From contig CAMVPJ010000043.1 in the NCBI GenBank assembly GCA_947169395.1, positions 1 to 9,164 on the forward strand: a stretch of 9,164 nt of DNA, given 5' to 3'. Below are positions 6,936 to 9,164 of this stretch, piece after piece. The translations under genes were made by a program, and so were the position numbers. The notes under the pieces were generated by a model that was given only the letters and a program-made list of their open reading frames with translations, did no database searches and was not told the DNA's origin. Source of the stretch: an uncultured Caryophanales bacterium (GTDB taxonomy: Bacteria > Bacillota_I > Bacilli_A > RF39 > UBA660). Position 1 is the stretch's first letter. Each line of letters starts with the position of its first letter.

Positions 6936-7109
6936 GATTCATTGACAAGCGAAAACATGTATGATGTATTAAATGGTAAAGGGAAAATAAATCTTGATAA
7001 AGCCATGAAAAAAGCAGATAGCAAATATGATAAATATGCAGTCATTCAAGATAAGAGTTATATATCTGATTTTGATAAATTGGTTTATGAAACAGAACAA
7101 TTAAAGTAA
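6936..7109 (+). pseudogene. Remnant of a RhuM-family (virulence protein) gene, C-terminal end
   Basis: After a TAA at 6933-6935 the frame is open for 57 codons to TAA at 7107-7109. It reads NMYDVLNGKGKINLDKAM..KADSKYDKYAVIQDK..ISDFDKLV in outline. The pattern GKI, a KA helix, YDKY, IQDK and SDFDK resembles the C-terminal end of RhuM-family proteins, which are often found on mobile or accessory DNA and are normally about 300 residues or more. The only ATG (6957) has no ribosome binding site, and the frame begins only 15 nt after the preceding terminator, so the rest of the gene is gone. It is most likely a deletion remnant. The family call rests on memory of the family pattern. A short unrelated peptide gene cannot be fully excluded. 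Confidence 0.5.
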
Positions 7110-7116
7110 TAATTTA

Positions 7117-7161
7117 AACCTAAAATACCACATTCGATTGACTTATGTGGTATTTTAGGTT
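7117..7161. repeat. 17-bp perfect inverted repeat (hairpin)
   Basis: AACCTAAAATACCACAT (7117-7133) and its exact complement ATGTGGTATTTTAGGTT (7145-7161) flank an 11-nt loop; three more pairs are possible past a bulged A. It begins 8 nt after the stop of the RhuM-like remnant. There is no T run on either strand, so it is not a standard intrinsic terminator as it stands. It may be the old terminator of the lost gene, or an end or folding site of a mobile element. Confidence 0.85.
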
Positions 7162-7177
7162 AAAAATTCATATAGAA

Positions 7178-7207
7178 TTGATTATTAATTAAAATATATG
7201 ATAAAAT
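7178..7207 (+). promoter_or_regulatory. Promoter for mutL
   Basis: TTGATT (7178-7183) and TAAAAT (7202-7207) are 18 bp apart, and TGA before the -10 hexamer makes an extended -10. Transcription would start near 7214, giving a leader of about 15 nt that begins just before the ribosome binding site AAGGTGA (7217-7223). Confidence 0.6.
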
Positions 7208-7228
7208 TAAGTAGACAAGGTGATTTAT

Positions 7229-9016
7229 ATGGCAGTAATAAAAGTAATGGATACAATACTTGCAAATAAAATTGCAGCAGGTGAAGTTGTAGAAAGATGT
7301 GCATCAGTAGTTAAAGAATTAGTAGAAAATAGTATAGATGCCGATAGTACAGATATTAAGGTCGAATTAATTGAATCAGGAGTTAAGATGATTCGTGTTA
7401 CCGATAATGGTAAGGGAATGGATAAGGAAGATGCAGTTAATTGTTTTTTGCGTCATGCAACAAGTAAGGTTAGAAATGAAGAGGATTTATTTCATATAAA
7501 TACTTTAGGATTTCGTGGTGAGGCTCTTGCTTCTATTGCATCAGTATCTAAAGTTGTACTTACAACATGTGCATCAGATATAGGGACTATTGTAAATATA
7601 GAAGGCGGAAAAATAATTGATGTTAAAAATGGTGATGCGAGAAGAGGAACTATTATTGAAGTTAATGACTTATTCTTTAATACTCCAGCTAGATTAAAGT
7701 ATTTAAAAAGTCTATATACAGAACTTGCTCATATAACTGATTATATGAATAAGTTATCTTTATCTCATCCAAATATTAGATTTACTCTTATTAATGATAG
7801 TAAGGTATTATTACAAACTGATGGTTCTGGAAATTTACTTAAAGTAATTAATAGTATATACGGGGCAAGTGTTAGTCGTAAGATGTTAAGTGTGCATACT
7901 GAATCCGCTGATTATGAGATTACGGGTTATATTAGTTTACCAGAGGTATATCGTTCAAAGAATAATAGTATTATAACTATAGTAAATGGTAGAATTGTAA
8001 AAAATAGTAAATTAAATAGTTCTATAAATGAAGCATATCATTCCTATAAACCAGATAATTACTATCCAATAGTAGTTCTTAATATTAACGTAGATACAAC
8101 ACTTGTTGATGTTAATATTCATCCTACTAAAATGGATATTAAGTTTTCTAAATTAAATGAATTAATTGAACTTGTTACTAATATGATTAAGGATAAGATT
8201 AAAGTTAAAACATTAATACCAAGTGCAAAAGAAGATGTTAAAGATAATTATTCAATTAATAAAATAGAGTATGATTATCATGAAAACATCAATACTGTAA
8301 GTGAACCTAGTACTAAATATAATATAGAAGAGCAAACACTAGATTTTGAAGAATATGTAGTTAATAATGATTTAACTAGTGATACTAATAATGAAGAGTT
8401 AGAGTTAGATTTAGAAGATAAAGAAAAGAGTGAGAGATTACCTATACTTTATCCAGTTGGACTTGTTTGGGGTACATATATAATATGTCAAAATGAAATA
8501 GGAATGTATTTAATAGATCAGCATGCAGCAAAAGAGAGAGTTAACTATGAGATATTTAAAGTGAGTCTTGCATCTAGTAATACTAAGATGCCAATGCTTG
8601 TACCACTTACTTTAGAAATACCTAATAATGAGTATATAATACTAGAAAAGAATATGAGCATGCTTACTGATATGGGATTTACTATTGAAGAGTTTGGTGT
8701 TAATACTATTATTGTAAAAGAACATCCAACTTGGATAAAAGATAATGTTAATGAAGTTATTAAAAGAATTATTGAAGCAGTTATAAATAGAGAAAAAGAC
8801 TTTAACTTACAAAGATTTAATGATCATTTAGCTGCAACTTTAGCATGTAAAGCGTCTATTAAAGCTAATACTTCTATTACAATGGATGAAGCGAAAAATT
8901 TAATAGAAGATTTAAGGAAATGTGATAATCCGTTTAACTGTCCACATGGTAGGCCAACTATTATTACTTATACTAAATCTGATTTAGAAAAACTATTTAA
9001 AAGAAGTGGATTTTAA
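7229..9016 (+). CDS. mutL: DNA mismatch repair protein MutL (endonuclease-bearing type)
   Basis: MutL couples mismatch recognition by MutS to strand removal. The 595-residue protein has an N-terminal GHKL ATPase with ELVENSIDA (30-38), DNGKGM (59-64) and TLGFRGEAL (92-100). The transducer part includes NGRIVKNSKLNSSINEAYHS (253-272) and NIHPTKMDIKF (296-306). An acidic linker (about 335-403) precedes the C-terminal dimerisation domain. That domain carries DQHAAKERVNYE (430-441), an exact DQHA-x2-E-x4-E endonuclease motif, plus ACKASIKA (539-546) and CPHGRP (571-576). It should therefore nick DNA itself, as in bacteria without MutH. I place the start at ATG 7229: AAGGTGA (7217-7223) sits 5 nt before it, while the in-frame GTG at 7220 falls inside that site. 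mutS is not in the window. Confidence 0.97.
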   Translation: MAVIKVMDTILANKIAAGEVVERCASVVKELVENSIDADSTDIKVELIESGVKMIRVTDNGKGMDKEDAVNCFLRHATSKVRNEEDLFHINTLGFRGEALASIASVSKVVLTTCASDIGTIVNIEGGKIIDVKNGDARRGTIIEVNDLFFNTPARLKYLKSLYTELAHITDYMNKLSLSHPNIRFTLINDSKVLLQTDGSGNLLKVINSIYGASVSRKMLSVHTESADYEITGYISLPEVYRSKNNSIITIVNGRIVKNSKLNSSINEAYHSYKPDNYYPIVVLNINVDTTLVDVNIHPTKMDIKFSKLNELIELVTNMIKDKIKVKTLIPSAKEDVKDNYSINKIEYDYHENINTVSEPSTKYNIEEQTLDFEEYVVNNDLTSDTNNEELELDLEDKEKSERLPILYPVGLVWGTYIICQNEIGMYLIDQHAAKERVNYEIFKVSLASSNTKMPMLVPLTLEIPNNEYIILEKNMSMLTDMGFTIEEFGVNTIIVKEHPTWIKDNVNEVIKRIIEAVINREKDFNLQRFNDHLAATLACKASIKANTSITMDEAKNLIEDLRKCDNPFNCPHGRPTIITYTKSDLEKLFKRSGF

Positions 9017-9045
9017 TTGATAATGATATTTATTTATGATAATAT
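9017..9045 (+). promoter_or_regulatory. Promoter for the gene at the right edge
   Basis: TTGATA (9017-9022) and TAATAT (9040-9045) are exactly 17 bp apart, with TGA before the -10 hexamer. The -35 begins at the base after the mutL stop codon, and no terminator separates the two genes. The predicted start near 9052 is just ahead of the ribosome binding site AGGGAGG (9055-9061). Confidence 0.75.
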
Positions 9046-9069
9046 TAATTTGTTAGGGAGGTTTTGAGT

Positions 9070-9164
9070 ATGACAGAAGAAAGTTTGAGACTTTTTAAAG
9101 AAGATTATCAAGAATGGAAAGAAGTAATGGCTGAATATAATGCTTTATTGTTAAAAAAGAAGAA
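9070..9164 (+). CDS. Start of an unidentified gene (3' partial)
   Basis: ATG at 9070 follows a strong ribosome binding site (AGGGAGG 9055-9061, 8-nt spacing) and a good promoter, so this is a real gene start. Only 31 codons are visible. They encode a charged, probably helical N-terminus rich in Glu and Lys (begins MTEESLRLFKEDY, reaches KKK at the edge). I do not recognise it, and too little is present to suggest a function. Confidence 0.75.
   Translation, partial: MTEESLRLFKEDYQEWKEVMAEYNALLLKKK

Noticed and set aside
6957..7109. Intact small protein gene of 50 codons
   Set aside because: No ribosome binding site precedes ATG 6957, and the similarity to the C-terminal end of a larger family continues upstream of it to the preceding stop, so a remnant is more likely.

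Overview
The window is strongly AT-rich and wall-associated genes are present. The coding sequences use TGG for Trp and end in TAA or TAG. Ribosome binding sites are of the AGGAGG/AGGTGA type and the promoters are SigA-like. This suggests a low-GC Bacillota, probably a Bacilli- or Mollicutes-related uncultured lineage that keeps a cell wall. The lineage is inferred, not proven. All supported genes are on the + strand.

Layout. (1) 1-2412: the 3' part of a large secreted cell-wall hydrolase, with four ricin-type beta-trefoil domains in tandem followed by a GH25 muramidase domain. (2) 2488-2868: a small GtrA-family membrane protein. (3) about 2964-3555: a non-coding stretch of about 590 nt, much richer in G+C than its flanks, with its own strong promoter and many possible helices. 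I call it an OLE (Ornate, Large, Extremophilic) RNA. It lies directly upstream of (4) 3581-4099, a four-helix membrane protein with a DxxxD motif that matches OapA, the OLE-associated membrane protein. A good intrinsic terminator closes this unit. (5) 4166-6888: nusB, xseA, xseB and a membrane-anchored M15B/VanY-like D,D-carboxypeptidase gene, packed with gaps of 0-3 nt and closed by another terminator. The order OLE-oapA-nusB-xseA-xseB matches the OLE neighbourhood known from Bacillus halodurans and relatives, which is the main support for naming the RNA. (6) 6889-7228: an intergenic stretch with a degraded gene tail resembling RhuM-family proteins and a 17-bp perfect inverted repeat. (7) 7229-9016: mutL of the endonuclease-bearing type. 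(8) 9070 to the end: the start of an unidentified gene.

The OLE-OapA pair is a membrane-bound ribonucleoprotein linked in B. halodurans to cold, ethanol and Mg2+ stress. NusB acts in antitermination, XseA/XseB form exonuclease VII, and MutL acts in mismatch repair. The two wall enzymes act outside the membrane. Five gene or operon starts carry a similar extended -10 promoter (TGn followed by a TAxxxT hexamer), several with very short leaders.
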